Both the position numbers and the translations under genes were made by a program. A stretch of DNA of 64,000 bases from Heterocephalus glaber (lineage: Eukaryota; Chordata; Mammalia; Rodentia; Bathyergidae). Under the pieces are notes generated by a model. The model was given only the letters and a program-made list of their open reading frames with translations, did not search any database and was not told where the DNA came from. Of this stretch, positions 11,902-24,218 are shown piece by piece. The DNA lies in NCBI RefSeq assembly GCF_000247695.1, contig NW_004624751.1, forward strand, positions 20,062,562 through 20,126,561. Reading direction: 5' to 3'. Positions within the stretch are counted from its first letter, which is position 1. Each line of letters starts with the position of its first letter.

Positions 11902-12616
11902 TCCAAAGCAGATTTTTATTTATTTGCTTTAAAATGGAGGTCACTCTAAGTAGTGGTTATGTATAAGTGAAAATATTGCATGAAACATTGTGAATATATG
12001 GTATGTTCAATAAATATAAATTTTAAATAGACTGTAAATTAATGTGTGGATCTTGAAAAAAAATAGAGAAACTCAAGTATATAATCCCCTTCTTAAAATA
12101 TTATGAGAAATGCAGGTGAATTAATTTCTAATTTACAATTTATATTACTGATTTCTTCACAAAACAAAACAAAGGAACAACATTAAAATTCAACCACTTA
12201 AAGTTTTTAAAAAATGAAATATGTTAAAATACATTGTTTAAACTTTACAATATTTTTAGAATTTTAATTGAGCTAAGTGATAAAATCTCTTTACATTCAC
12301 AAGTATGTTCCACCTATTTGAATAATTAAACAACATTAAAAAGAGGATGTGGTTGTAGAGACTTCCAGATGAGACCTTCCCTCCTATGCAATAGACAGAA
12401 TCTCTTAATTTCACTATAGATTCTGACCCTGTCCAATAGGAACATCCTTCTAAATACCTGGTCTTGGGACTCAGCAAGCCATGAGAATCCAGGGACCCAC
12501 CTAACCATCTGGAAGCTGTTTCTATAGGTTTATCCTGAGTCCAATAAGCCTCCACAGCCTTTACTACGAATCACCATCCAGTTCCCTCACTCAAGGTGCC
12601 CTCTTTCTTTTTCTCT
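11902..12616. other. noncoding interval
   Basis: Contains a 99-codon minus-strand open frame (12256-12555) with no motif; an overlapping second frame of 60 codons suggests chance. Nothing else recognised. Confidence 0.45.
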
Positions 12617-12745
12617 GTGTCTCAACATAGGCATTTTGTACCCAGCATACTAGAAGTGTCCTTGGCTATGACCAACCCAATTTCTCCTTCCTTCCCCAGC
12701 TTCCAGGGTGCTGAAATTCCAGGTGTGCACCACCACACCCAACTC
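12617..12745 (-). repeat. diverged B1 SINE
   Basis: gtgtctcaacataggcat, accaacccaatttctcc, gggtgctgaaattccaggt, ending accacacccaactc. Confidence 0.6.
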
Positions 12746-14177
12746 TTCATCACTAATTTCTATGCACCTTGATCTTACAACATAGTGCTATGCTTCCCTA
12801 CACAGAAGGGAAGGAAATATTGGGTTGGAGGAGGAGAAAGTACAAAATGAAATAATGAGAAAAATACCTGCAAGAGTGACAGATGGAAAAGAACCTGCCT
12901 ATGGGATTATAAAGATAATTATTTGGAGGAGTAAGGAAATAATTAGCTGTTGTCCCCCCACCCCCATCTCCCAGGAGCAGAAAAAGATCATTCTATCTGT
13001 TTTACATTTTGTGGAGTTTTTTTCCTTTTGCTAAGGGCTTTTACATTTAGAATATTCTCCAATATCCACACCTTTGTGATAAAATAAGAGAACACAGAAT
13101 CCTCCTCCCCATTCTGTCCATGAAGAAAACTGAGGAAGGGGTGGGCAAAAGCCTGGCTCAGTGTCACAGGAAAAGCAATCTCAGGGTTAGGCTAAAGCTC
13201 AGGGTTCTTGACTCCAGCCCTTTACTTTATCCACAAAGTCAACACAAGCAGTCTAGATTTGTTATCTCGCCCCCTTGTGTCTCAAAGGCCGAGTGACAAA
13301 GAGCGCTTAGAGTGGTACTGAGTGTAAATGACAGCACAGGAAGTCCATTCTCAGGGCCAGCCGTGAGACTGGCAGCTGAACGGGAGGCCAGAAAGCAAGT
13401 CTGTACAGAACATTTTCTTTCTACACTCTGTCTTGCCTCAGCTGTGACCCAACATCCACCACGGCCAAGGGGAGGGACCACTGAGCCTGCTGGATGACAC
13501 GATAGAACTCTGCAGTCCATAGAACACTGTCAGTTCTGAGCATCCCTTAGCAAAAGGAGAGGCTAAACTTAATACAAATGAAATGAATCATCTACAGAAC
13601 TAGATATTTCACATTTTTGAAATAAACATCTTCTATGATAATTCACATCTGAATTATAAATTATGTTGTTTTCTGAACTGTATGTATTATTGTGCAAATG
13701 TTCTGGGAGCACTTTTTTCAGACATGACACTAACTTTAGTTAATTCAGCTCTGAAACATGTTAACACATTTCTCAAGGAATTCCACCTAGTCACGTATCA
13801 CGTTTGAAGCTTAAAATGCTGAAAGTAAAGAAATGTGTCATCCAAACAGGTTCAGTATGAGTATCAACCATATATGGAAGAAACTTTTATGTGGAAACCA
13901 CACCCACTGCTGGATTCACAGTTGTAACAGCCAAGATATATACATACAAATATGTTGGTTTAGCTGTGTTGTATCAACATCAATTTATTTGTCCTAGTAG
14001 GACATTGATATTTACTGCAAATTTTAAAAAGGAAACTTTAAGTGCACAATCTCTCTAAAAAAAATTACTTTATCATTTACCTGGAACTACAATTTGTAAT
14101 TTCTCACATGCTGCTAAAGCGTAGCCAAAAATATTTTTTAAATGTATTAGTAAACATAAATGTTTTCTTTAACATTT
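12746..14177. other. noncoding interval, no recognised repeat
   Basis: A moderately GC-rich patch at 13140-13510 stands out from AT-rich surroundings but shows no gene feature. Confidence 0.45.
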
Positions 14178-14270
14178 ATATATTTATTTATTTATTTATT
14201 TATTTATTTATTGTTTCACAGTGCTAGGAATTGAGCCCTGGGTCCAAGCATGTACTCTGCACCCTCAGAC
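14178..14270 (-). repeat. (TTTA)n plus old ID-type SINE
   Basis: Eight or so TTTA units (14182-14212) precede agtgctaggaattgagccc and ctctgcaccctcagacccc, an inverted diverged ID. Confidence 0.65.
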
Positions 14271-16720
14271 CCCAATTAATTGTAAGTTTGACTGTTTAAT
14301 TGTACTTAAATTGATTACAGTAGACATAGTATGATAAAATCAAACAGATCCTATAACAAACACACTTCTTTCTTAATTTGTAATATCCACAAGTGGCAAA
14401 AAGCAAATTTCTAAATGCCACTCTGATCGATCATAACATATCTTCATGAAAAAATGGATTTCTGTTCAAAATATCAAGCATCTATAAATGAAAACAAATA
14501 TAATCATGACAGAAGGCAGTTCTTTTATGTTATTTATTCATGAGGGTATTCTAATTATTGAAAAAGTCAATCAGAAATTGGTAGGCTTTCCAAAATCTGG
14601 AGGGCAAATATATTTAAGGAAGGAAAGAGACACAAAGAAAGGGGTAAAGACAAGCACAAAGACCCAAAGAGGTAGAAAAGTGCAAAATGTTCTTTGTTAA
14701 AATACCAGACTATTTCAGCTACTGGTGTAAGCACTAGCCTGGGGTTTCTAAATCAACAGACTGAAGAAAAACTGCCTTGTCATCAGAACCTCAAAATATA
14801 TGGATCTCAAGAGAATCGAATATGTGGAGCTATAGATCTAAAGCCAAATTTTCTCTGCAGAATAAAACAAATTTTACCTGTAAAATCAAGTTGAGCTGCT
14901 TGACCAATAGATTAGACATTATGCAGGAGCAAAGATTCTAAGGGCAAGATACTAAATTTTTCTTTCAAATACTAATTATTCTTTCAAAATTTGTGGGGAA
15001 ACAGATAAAGGATACTCACTGCAGGAAAGTACAAAAATGAAAAGCTTAACTAAAAACCCTGATGAAAGCATAACATTAAAAAGAGAGGTGTTTAACTGTT
15101 AAATCATCCAAATTGTTTTGCCAAATTTTGACATACTTGGTTTCCTGTAGTCAAAATTTCCCTCTCTCTCTCTCTCTCTCCCTCTCTCTCTCTCCCTCCC
15201 TCCCTCTCTCTCTCTCTGCTTTGGAAAAAAAAGTAAGGAAAAATAACCAGCTGTTCCTTGTATAATTCAGGAAACAAGTTTGATTTATTACTTTAAGGTT
15301 ATTTTTGAATGAGCTGCTTGTGGCAGCCAGAGTGCAGAAGTCACTGAGGCCTGTCCACTTGAAGGGCTCAAACTGTTTCCTGAACAGCCCCTCTTCACTC
15401 CTCACCTCCGACGGCTATTATTGACAACGTGTGACTGGGGCCTTCCAGGATTTTAAAACAGCAGGGGTCCCAGGCGAACAATCGGGCTGTCAATTACCTT
15501 TTCCTCTGTTGTGAAAGAGGGGCCCAGGACAATGCAACTTCTCAGCAGGGAGTTGTGCAGCTCCAGTGTGTAACCCACTCTTGCACAGTCCGGCATTCAA
15601 AGCCAAGTAAATGGTTGGTGCCTTCACTTTTGTCCGTGTGGTCAGTTCAAACCAGAATTACTGCAAGGTGTAGATATGTCTCCATGGAAGGAGTTTTAAA
15701 TTCTTGCGCGGGCAAAGTTGACTCCGTACATTGTTATCTCTGAGCTTCGGGGAAGTTTTTTTCTGAAACCCAAACAGACACAAAGAGCTACCCCCACTCC
15801 CAGCCCCCTTCTGTAGGCTTGTGCTTCGGGAACGCCCAAGCCTCTCTACCTATTTTGTGGCTTAAAAAACTTCCTGTGGGCATTGACGACTTGCTGTGAG
15901 GACTGTCCATCACCCCGCCCCTTTGTCTGGCAGTCCCTTCCATTCGAATTTGACTGACTGAGGCAGCCTGAGTTATTTGTAAAGAACAACAAGGCTTTTC
16001 ATTCATAATTTTAGTAGAGGGACAGGGTGCTAATGACTGGGCTTGAATAACTAGGGAATGTGGTATTCAAGGCAGGAAGAAGCCCAACCGGCTGCCAAAT
16101 GAAGGAAGGAGAGGATGTAGGTGAAAAGTGCCTGGGTAAAAAGCCGAACAATGACAGGAGAATCACACATGTATACAAATACAAATCGAGGTTTTAAAAG
16201 GTGAGACAATCAAAAAGATAGAAACAGGAAGGAAGGCAGGGAAAGTCCAACAGGATTGCGTTAACTTTGGGGTTAAGTGACACGCCAGCGTTTGCAGATT
16301 CCAAAACCCGTAGTGTCCACAGAGGAAGTGATCTTTTCATCCACTGCTGGTTCTCCTACAAAAACAACAACAAAAACGGTTTTTTTAAAAAGGAGAGCTG
16401 GTTTTCACTGCCTTTGGATACCTTGCACATATTCAGACAAAGAGGGTATGTTTTGCAGGGGTGCTCAGCCTCACGAGCAAGCCCAAGTTCCAAAGAGTTT
16501 ACTTTGATGTGCATTTAGCAGGAGCCCAATATGTAATGACTTTGCATACCTGATGCTTCCAAGGAAGACAATTTGTAAAAAAAATAATAAAAGTACATTT
16601 CTAGTTGAATTTAAATTATTGTAGAATTTATGTTTCTTGCTGAAATAGTAAAATTATAATTTGGATTTTTTTAAATTTAGAAATCAAAACTAACCTAAAG
16701 TGGGTTTTGAGTGGGATATT
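14271..16720. other. SINE-free noncoding interval with candidate regulatory core
   Basis: Apart from the (TC)n tract at 15159-15218, no repeat is recognised over 2.4 kb. Segment 15290-15560 is less AT-rich and has homeodomain/PBX-like ctgtcaattacc and SOX-like gacaatg motifs; it could be a conserved element but this needs alignment. Confidence 0.35.
15159..15218. repeat. (TC)n microsatellite
   Basis: About 60 nt of TC repeat interrupted by CCTCCC units. Confidence 0.95.
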
Positions 16721-16853
16721 TTTATTATTTTTATTTATTTATTTATTTATTATTTATTTATTTATTTATTTATTTTTGGTACCGGGGATCGAACTTGGAA
16801 CCTTGCACTTGCAAGGCAGGCACTAGAACCACTTAGCTAAATCCTCAGCCCAT
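16721..16853 (-). repeat. (TTTA)n plus ID-type SINE
   Basis: TTTA/TTTTA repeat at 16721-16774 leads into tggtaccggggatcgaactt and ttagctaaatcctcagccc, an inverted young ID whose tail is the TTTA tract. Confidence 0.9.
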
Positions 16854-16890
16854 TTTTATTTATTTTGGTGCTGTTTCAAGTATGCATATA

Positions 16891-16962
16891 GTGCTCACTT
16901 CGGCAGCACATATACTAAAAATTGGAATGATACAGAGAAGATTAGCATGGCCCCTGCGCAAG
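16891..16962 (+). pseudogene. RNU6 pseudogene: U6 snRNA pseudogene, 3'-truncated
   Basis: Begins with GTGCTCACTTCGGCAGC, the U6 5' end (one change from GTGCTCGCTTCGG), continues through ACAGAGAAGATTAGCATGG and CCCCTGCGCAAG, then stops: the last third of U6 is absent. An extra A is present in the actaaaaattgg stretch. There is no poly(A) tail. Perfect 12-bp direct repeats (caagtatgcata) flank it at 16877-16888 and 16959-16970, the right one overlapping the last CAAG of U6. This is the signature of L1-mediated integration of a truncated U6 RNA. Not a functional gene. Confidence 0.93.
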
Positions 16963-16970
16963 TATGCATA

Positions 16971-17600
16971 GAAACTGAAATAAAATTAGATGGACTATGT
17001 TTATATTATGTCTTCTTATACTCTCTGGCATATCCTCACAAATTCTTGGGCTTTTAAGAACAGAATTAAATAACTTACCCTGGGATTGAAACTAAAAATT
17101 GGTTGAAAACTTAATTAGTTTTAACCTGGCGATTCTACATTCAAAGCCAGGTGAGGCCCACCAGGTTCTTCTATTTACCATCTATCCCTTGGAACCTGAG
17201 GTCCAGGCCACTGCTTCATGGATGACAGGTGCCATGATGGCCATGAAATTAGTGTATGTTATTGTCTGGTATCTTTTCAAACTTCCCAGTCAGCTGCCTC
17301 TGTCCTCCCATGCTGTGGCAAATGTTAATACCCACGTCTCTGGGACTAATTGCAGCATCCGATGATGCCTACGTTGTAATGATACTCACCGTGGTAAGTC
17401 TTCCAACCCGATGCCACCCCCACCCCCATGAAGGCCAGAAGAGATGTGGATAATCAACTCCAGCAAACAGGAGTGATCCTGTCCTAGCATCTAGCCTCAC
17501 CTATCCTCGCTTTGGGTGATATTTCTTCTATTTTCAATTCTTCTTGGTGAGATATGGGTCCCTATTATAGTTTCAAGTAAAAATAACATAATGGCTTTTA
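16971..17600. other. noncoding interval
   Basis: No repeat recognised. A consensus-like donor (gtg|gtaagt, GT at 17394) ends a locally GC-richer segment, but no acceptor or frame supports an exon. Confidence 0.4.
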
Positions 17601-17795
17601 TGTATTGATGAGTTCTTGTGAACCAGACCTCTTCTAAAACTACACATTTATTATGGATTTAATCATCAAAATGATGCTCTGATATAGGAAATATTTTCAT
17701 TCCTACTTTACAGAGGAGGAAATTAGGGCACTGGCAGATTGTGTAATTTACACAAGATTCCTTCCCAGAATGACCTAAATGAAACTTCTGTGGTC
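17600..17795 (+). repeat. MIR-type SINE relic
   Basis: tcctactttacagaggagg followed by aaattagggcactggcag matches the conserved MIR segment (attttacagatgaggaaactgag). Confidence 0.65.
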
Positions 17796-17863
17796 TGATT
17801 TTTTTTAATCGCCCATGTCATTCCACCTTAAGGTCAGGGCTGAGACTTTCTGATCAGATAACA

Positions 17864-18235
17864 ACATGTTTCAGTTTGGATCAGGGATTCCCCTCAAAGC
17901 CTCATGTGCTCAAAGGTGGGCTTGAGGAATGGGGTTGGATTCTGGGGCACCCGAGCTGATGCTTTCAGGAGGTGGGGACTGGTCAGAAGAGGCAGTCCCT
18001 GGGCAGGGGTGACCGAAGAGGCAGTGTCTCCCTCCCTGGAGCATTCTTTCTTGCTCTGCTTCCTGCCACCACGATGTGAACAGGTCTTCTTCCACTCTGC
18101 CCCTCTGCTGTGCCATTTCTGATTTAGAGCTGGCAGACTGTGGATTATAACCTTGAGCCCAACTAAACCTCTTCTCCATTAAGGCATGTGTGTCAGGTAT
18201 TGTGTCTTAGCTATGGGAAAGTAACAGTGACACAA
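17864..18235 (+). mobile_element. MaLR-like solo LTR
   Basis: Plus-strand counterpart of the LTRs at 8040-9085: agcctcatgtgctcaaagg, gcttcctgccaccacgatg, aaacctcttctccattaag and a terminal gtgtcttagctatgggaaag. Confidence 0.6.
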
Positions 18236-18449
18236 AGCAAGAGGTTTTGCTACTTGAAAAATATTTATAACAATTTTTCCATTCCATGTGACTAACTGTA
18301 TATTAGGTTTTGGGTAAAGCTCAATTCACATTTCTATTTGATTATGTAGATACATAGTGTACATTTAAAACATAAAAACCTCTACAGAAATTGATCAATG
18401 AGTTAAGCATGTGGCACAGTTTTTTAAAAAGTATCCACCGTGGTTTTGT

Positions 18450-18541
18450 TTGTCAATTTGTGCGTTTTAGTGTTGGGGATCAAGCCCAGGTCCTCCTACA
18501 TGCTAAGCAAGCATTCTACCACTGAACTACAGCTCTAACCC
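18450..18541 (-). repeat. old ID-type SINE
   Basis: gttggggatcaagcccagg, tctaccactgaactacagc; diverged. Confidence 0.7.
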
Positions 18542-18581
18542 TTAAAAAAAAAAAAGTTCTGAGTAACCTAAATAATTCAAT

Positions 18582-18740
18582 ATCCTGGCATGGTGGTACA
18601 AGCCTGCTGTCCCAGCACTCAGAAGGCTAAGGCAGGAGGATCACTGGAAGTTTGAGGCCAGCCTGTGCTCCATAGTGAGTTCAAGGTCAGCCTCAACTAC
18701 GTAATAAGACCTTGTCTAAAATAAAAAGAGGAAGAAAGAA
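18582..18740 (+). repeat. B1 SINE
   Basis: cctggcatggtggtacaag, ggctaaggcaggaggatca, with the duplicated block gtgagttcaaggtcagcc, then agaccttgtctaaaataaa. Confidence 0.88.
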
Positions 18741-19721
18741 AGTCTAAATAAATATCAGTAGATTTCACAATGGCTTTCTTGCTTTCATTTCAAACATTGC
18801 TATATTGTTATTTGCTTATGTACCTAAATTTTGTCTGACCAGATAAAATACAGTGAAGGACATATTTATACTAAGGAACTATTTGTTGTTGCTATGAAAT
18901 GGAAATTTAGCTGAGTGTCCTGTATTTTTATTTGTTAACTCTGGCAACTCTAGATTAATACAGCACCAGAATTGTCATGCTTTGAATCAAAATTTCACAC
19001 AGATTGTCTTCCTTTCCTTCCCTTCATTGTGTCTCACCATCCAAACACCTATCCACCAAACTTGGCCTGGGAGGGGGCCAGCCAGCACCGTGGCTTGACT
19101 CCTAATGCCAACCAAATCCCAAGGACTTTAGTTCTTAATGTGAAATTTCAGTTGTAAAAGCATAGGAAAGGCCAATATTCTTATAATTTGGATGCCAAGA
19201 AGCTGTTTTAAGAAACAGAATGTGCCTATCCAGCCATGAGTTCACACACAAATTGAAAATGTCTTATATAGCAAAGCACAAAACAGAACAAGATAATACT
19301 AAAGGTAAATTTGGAAGTTAAATGGAAAATTGGGGAGTATTTGCTTTTAAAAATAGGAGACCTAAAACAGAAAAAGTGAGCACTTTAATTCAGTCATGAG
19401 CAGATTATATAAAACTGAATTCACAGGAGAAAATTAAAATAACATCACTTTAAATTTTCAACTTCAGAAACAGAGAGAGAGAGGGAGAGAGGGAGAGGAA
19501 GAGATCCTGCTTTACCTACCAGGGAACCTCTGATTAAAATTTTTGATGAAACTCATTATTGGTTGGGTTTTCAATGAAACAACAAATGTAAATATATAAA
19601 TAAGCATGCTTGTCATAACATTATGTATTCTAACAAAACCATCCATCTCTAAAATTCTAAAAACCTAGTAATACAGAATTTTACTTATTCTTATTGCTGT
19701 TTATTTTTATGAATGGGTGCT
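18741..19721. other. noncoding AT-rich interval
   Basis: A short (GA)n tract at 19470-19503; nothing else recognised. Confidence 0.45.
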
Positions 19722-19861
19722 CCTTGAAACTGGACCTCACTATACAGTTCAGGCTGGCTGTGAACTCACCATGTACCCAAACTGGCCCAGAACTCTCTAT
19801 GGCTCTCTTGGCTCAGCTTCCCCAGAGATGAGATCATAGGCGTGCATTGCCACGCCCAGCT
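19722..19861 (-). repeat. B1 SINE
   Basis: ttcaggctggctgtgaactc, gcccagaactctctatggc, ccttgg-like linker lost, ending attgccacgcccagctta. Confidence 0.82.
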
Positions 19862-20133
19862 TAAGAAATGAAGAATTTTAAGAATAAATATTTGCCAAAT
19901 AGTAACCATGAGTGAGGTTTTTGCTTTTATGATTTTAATGCATTGTTTGACTTTTTTCTTAGAGTTAGTATGTACTACAGAAAAAAATAAGTTCACTTTT
20001 TGCTATGGTGGGGGTCTGTGGCAGCGACAGGGAATGAAGGAGAATGAGGTCAATCATCTCTGGGTAACTGTGGAACAAACAGTACTCAACATGAATTGAT
20101 GGAAAATAGTCATAAAATACACGATAGTTTTGG

Positions 20134-20218
20134 GGGGTTTTTTTGGTACCGCTGATTGAACTTGGGTCCTTGCGCTTGCGCAACAGGCGGTGAAATCACT
20201 GAGCTAAATCCCCGGCCC
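20134..20218 (-). repeat. ID-type SINE
   Basis: tttggtaccgctgattgaac, tcactgagctaaatcccc, ending ggccc. Flanks acgatagttt and atgatagctt suggest a decayed target-site duplication. Confidence 0.88.
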
Positions 20219-20679
20219 TATGATAGCTTTTTGATAAGACTCCTGTCTATACTGAGGCATGCTCAGCCCTCCCAACCTCAACTGATGGGATTTGTGACAC
20301 CTGCTGAGCGAGATACTAATGGTCACCATGTCCCCCAGGGACATAATGGCTTTTGTCTCCCCAGGCACCTTGGGGTGACTGAGGATACTTGGAATTACTT
20401 TAAATTCCAGGAGTCCCCAGCCCTCCCCGAGGTGGAAATGCCACTGTGAAGCCTTGAGGATACTTATACAATTCTTCCTAAGCTTTCAAACACTTCGGTT
20501 TCTGTCTAGAACTATCTTACCTGAATTCCATTCTAAGGTTATAGTATTATAAACATGAAGTCTTTTTCACCCATACACTTCCCTATATATACTTATATTT
20601 ATATTCAAAGAATTTTAGCTTCCTAACACACAATTTGTACAGCCAAAATAAAAGAATGACAGGCCTCTAAACTAGAGCC

Positions 20680-20800
20680 TGAGGTCAGGTATGCTGGTAA
20701 ATGCCTATAATCCCAGCACTCAGGAGGCTGAAGCAGGAGGACTACCACAAGCTGGAGGGCAGCCTGGACTACATAGTGAGAAACAAAAAACAAATTCCAG
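20680..20800 (+). repeat. B1 SINE
   Basis: ggtatgctggtaaatgcct, ctcaggaggctgaagcagg, ggcagcctggactacatag with an A-rich tail. Confidence 0.85.
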
Positions 20801-21936
20801 TTCTCAAGAAGATCAAACAACTCATTCACTGCCCTGATCAGGGGCTGCCTTCCTCAAGACTTCCTTCTCTTCTGCTTGTCAACTGGCTGATCAGACTCCC
20901 TGGAGCCACTTCCTAGCACTTCATGACTATTTTCCTCACCTCTTAAACCAAACAATAAAGAAATTAGCAAACAGGCTGATGGTGGGGAGAGAATGTAGAT
21001 AAAAGTAAACACATGGATTTTTTACTTTGCAAAGTACAGTTGGTAAAAAGCATGACTACAATAATACCTAAAATTAAGTACAACACTAAACTAATTGGAA
21101 ACTAAGAAGTAAGCACTGTGTTAATTTTCAACATTACATTTCTACAGTAGCTGAAAGTGATGAATCCTGGGGGCAGCAGGTGCCTCTTTGACCTGCAGAG
21201 CTGGAGAAGCCCTGAAGTGTTCGAAGGTGCTCCCCCAGCTAGAGGCAGCAGCTTGGCCTCCTCAGGGGCCAGAGCCCAGCCTGATGGATGCAGCAAGACA
21301 AACAGACACGACCACAGGTTGAGGGGCCAGTTTCCAACCTGCACCGTCTGCAGAGCCTGTCAGGATGGAACTGTGAATCACAGGTGGAATACTTGCCATA
21401 AAGAGCAAAAAATCAAAATTTAATTAAGTAAAATAAAATGAGTAGAAAGGAAATCACCCAGTAGTGGACAGTTTTGCCATTCATGTTCCTTGTGAAAATC
21501 TTTTTATGATTTTGAAAAATAATCTTCTCACCCTTGTTTTGGTACTGTGGAGACATACGTTAGCATTGTTTCCTAAAAGGTGTTAAGACCACGCATGGGT
21601 AAAATTGGAAATTATAAATTCAAAATCATTATTATTTTCTCCTTTTTTTGAACATGCAAATCCCCCCCACACATACACACACACAAAATCACAACTGATG
21701 GCCAGTGTTGGACTCAAATACCATAATAAGTTCCAGAGTTTTGAGCTTGCAAGAGATCTGGCTTTGGGTTCAGTCTGGGCCACTTTGGGCAAATCTAATC
21801 ACAACCCCTTGCTGCTGAAATTCTCCCCTGGTTTCTCACAGGACACAGATCAAATCCTCCACAAAACCTCAAGGTCACATAGGCTGAGGACTTTCTCTCC
21901 CTTGCCCCTGTCACACCACACTGCCCTGCAGCTGTA
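20801..21936. other. noncoding interval
   Basis: No repeat recognised beyond a short C7 and (AC)n tract at 21661-21686. The GC-richer patch at 21160-21360 has overlapping open frames on both strands without motifs. Confidence 0.4.
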
Positions 21937-21951
21937 AAGACTGCTTTTCAG

Positions 21952-22025
21952 GGCGGGGGATGTAGCTCAGTGGTTTCACTGCCTGCTGCACAAAGAGATC
22001 GATCCCCGGTACCAAAAAAAAAAAC
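21952..22025 (+). repeat. ID-type SINE with internal deletion
   Basis: ggcgggggatgtagctcag, then gatcgatccccggtacc. Several bases of the middle are missing. TSD aagactgcttttcag (21937-21951) and aagactacttttcag (22026-22040). Confidence 0.92.
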
Positions 22026-22104
22026 AAGACTACTTTTCAGTTGCTCCAAAGCAAGGCTACCTTGCAAAGGGGTCTTAGCCGAAGTCATTCTGCTGCTGGT
22101 GCAC

Positions 22105-22350
22105 TTTATTAAGCCTTACTTGTCTTTAAATCTCTGTTGTCATAGCCTCAGGAAAGAAGTCTCTGACTAGGTCAAATCCTCCCTTTCCTCTCCTGATCTC
22201 TGATGATACCATTGAAGTAACTGAGTGATCCTTTCCTCAATAACTATCTCCTTCACTGTATTTTAAGCGCTCTAAGGTGATGCCTGAAAGGCCTGGTGCA
22301 CAGAGAGACCTCAAATATCACTTGAATAATCAGGTGCATGACTGAAGGAT
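22105..22350 (+). repeat. possible LINE-2 3' fragment
   Basis: aggaaagaagtctctgacta, aatcctccctttcctctcc and gcctggtgcacagagagac resemble L2 3'-end blocks; strongly diverged. Confidence 0.4.
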
Positions 22351-22609
22351 GGAAATAACTTTCTTTACTTCCTGTCTGTAAAAGGGAAGCATAGGGTTGC
22401 TATGAAGTTTGGCTGATAGAGATCTCGAAAGCCTAGAGTATGGGAGGATCTCAGTAAACAGCAGTAACGATTTTAGTTAAATTGATTCCATTCAGTAGTT
22501 TACTTGTTTTGCCTCTGTATTTTCAAAAAGTTTTAAATTTAGCATAATGTAAAATGTATTTATTTGTTTGCACCTACATGGGAATAACAATTTAGAGATT
22601 TAAATTTCT

Positions 22610-22775
22610 TTTGTGGGGAGGGGCACTAGAGACTGGACTCAAGGGCTTCTCACTGAGCTAAATCCCACCCCTTTTTTAGTTTTTATTTTAAGACAAGGTC
22701 TCATTAAGATGCTAAGTTCCCCAGGCTAGGCTCCAACTTATGGTACTCCTGCTTCAGCTTCCTAGAGTCCTGTGT
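22610..22775 (-). repeat. B1+ID dimer (B4-like SINE)
   Basis: Inverted ID portion (gagactggactcaagggct, ctgagctaaatcccacccc) followed by inverted B1 (agacaaggtctcattaaga, cttcagcttcctagagtcc). Confidence 0.72.
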
Positions 22776-23866
22776 AGAACAAGTTTTAATGACTATTATT
22801 AGCTATGTTAAGCTATTAATAGTGAACATTTGTACAGAAATCTTAACCATCCATTGATTTTTGTTTCACCTATGACCTTTTCAAAGAGGATAAAGCACCT
22901 TAGGGAAGCAAGGGCCCATTTAGCCGACATGTTTATTTCTGGCTGGAATGTCTGCCCATTGAATTATTTGTTCAAGAAATCTGGAAGCATAACAATGTGA
23001 GTTCTCTCTAATTTGAGAGTGACCACAACATTTGAACTATTACCCAACATTGAATTTAACTGTATATTTGCAGGACTGAACCCTGGACCTCAGGAGGTAC
23101 TAAACCCCATCCCCTGTTGAGAGGGAGGTGGACATTCCTTTGCATGGAATTATGTGTAGGTCTTTGTAGGGCACTAGAGTGCTGTGAGATTTAATCATTC
23201 TGAATTCTTCAAATTGTTGCGATCCTGTAAGTGTGCCTCCACATGTGATGTAGAGTGACTCTTAGAGCAATCCTTGGACTTAGAGTCTGATATAGCAAGT
23301 CACATCCAGTAGTGCTCTTATTTAACATGAACAGGATTCTTGTTTTCTTGACTGTGGTCTGGGAGAAACGGCCTCACCGAGTTCGAGTTGAGGAACAGTT
23401 TTTGATAGCAAGAAGCCAGTCCTCTAAGTGTCCCATACAGCCTTCCTCCTGGTACATAAACTTTCCATAAAGATTGTTTTTAACTTAATTGGTATTTACA
23501 ATTTTACCTATTAAAATGAATGGTCTTACCAAGCATGTTTCAGTTACTTCCTAAGAATTATGCAAAAACACAACAGTAGTTTCCAGTGTAGAAGAATGAC
23601 TCTTAACTTCTATCATAAAAAATGCAAAAACTGTTAATTTGCCTTTACAAAAATCAAGACTTGAAAAATATTCACTTAATTACATTCCTAAATTTCATTC
23701 ATTCATTGAAAAACATTCATTGAGTGTGTAATATTGCAGAGAACTGTTTTTAAAGAATGGAATGGTGAAGAAACTTGTTAAACATGTATGTAGACAAGAA
23801 AAGAACATACAAAGTTTACTGCATGATTAAGACATAGGAGTATCAGGCTTCAAGAATCTTTGTTGC
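22776..23866. other. noncoding interval
   Basis: A possible ID fragment at 23072-23110 (actgaaccctggacctcagg) and a possible ancient SINE/LINE piece with (ATTC)n at 23690-23730; otherwise nothing. Confidence 0.4.
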
Positions 23867-24009
23867 AGGCCGCTTGTGGTGGCTCACGCCTGTGATCCTA
23901 GCACTTGGGAGGCTGAGGAAGGAGGATCTCTGCAAGCTTGGGGCCAGCCTGGACTTCATACTTACACCCTGTCCCAAAACAAAAAACCAAACAACCAAAA
24001 AGAAAAATC
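23867..24009 (+). repeat. B1 SINE
   Basis: gccgcttgtggtggctcac, cttgggaggctgaggaagg, gggccagcctggacttcat. Flanks share aatctttgtt, a likely TSD. Confidence 0.88.
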
Positions 24010-24121
24010 TTTGTTTAAATTCAACGCCCCAGCCCCAAAAAGTTGAGACAACCTTGAACCATATGCAAACTGTTGTCTGTTCTCTCCCACCTCCCACTCT
24101 TTCCTTTCTTCCTTCCCTTTC

Positions 24122-24218
24122 AAACAAATTCTTGCTATCTAGCCCAAACTGGCCTGGAACTCACCATCCTCCAAAGTACCCGAGATTACAGACTTGGGCC
24201 ACCACACTCACTCACCTA
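24122..24218 (-). repeat. B1 SINE (short)
   Basis: tagcccaaactggcctgga, aaagtacccgagattacag, ccaccacactcactc. This is the last ID/B1 SINE before the SPRY2 SINE-free domain. Confidence 0.75.

Noticed and set aside
12256..12555. 99-codon minus-strand frame
   Set aside because: No motif, no homology recognised, and another overlapping frame of 60 codons in the same place.
17099..17393. Possible exon ending at a consensus donor (GT at 17394)
   Set aside because: No acceptor, no conserved-looking frame and no known gene at this place; a single donor match is expected by chance.
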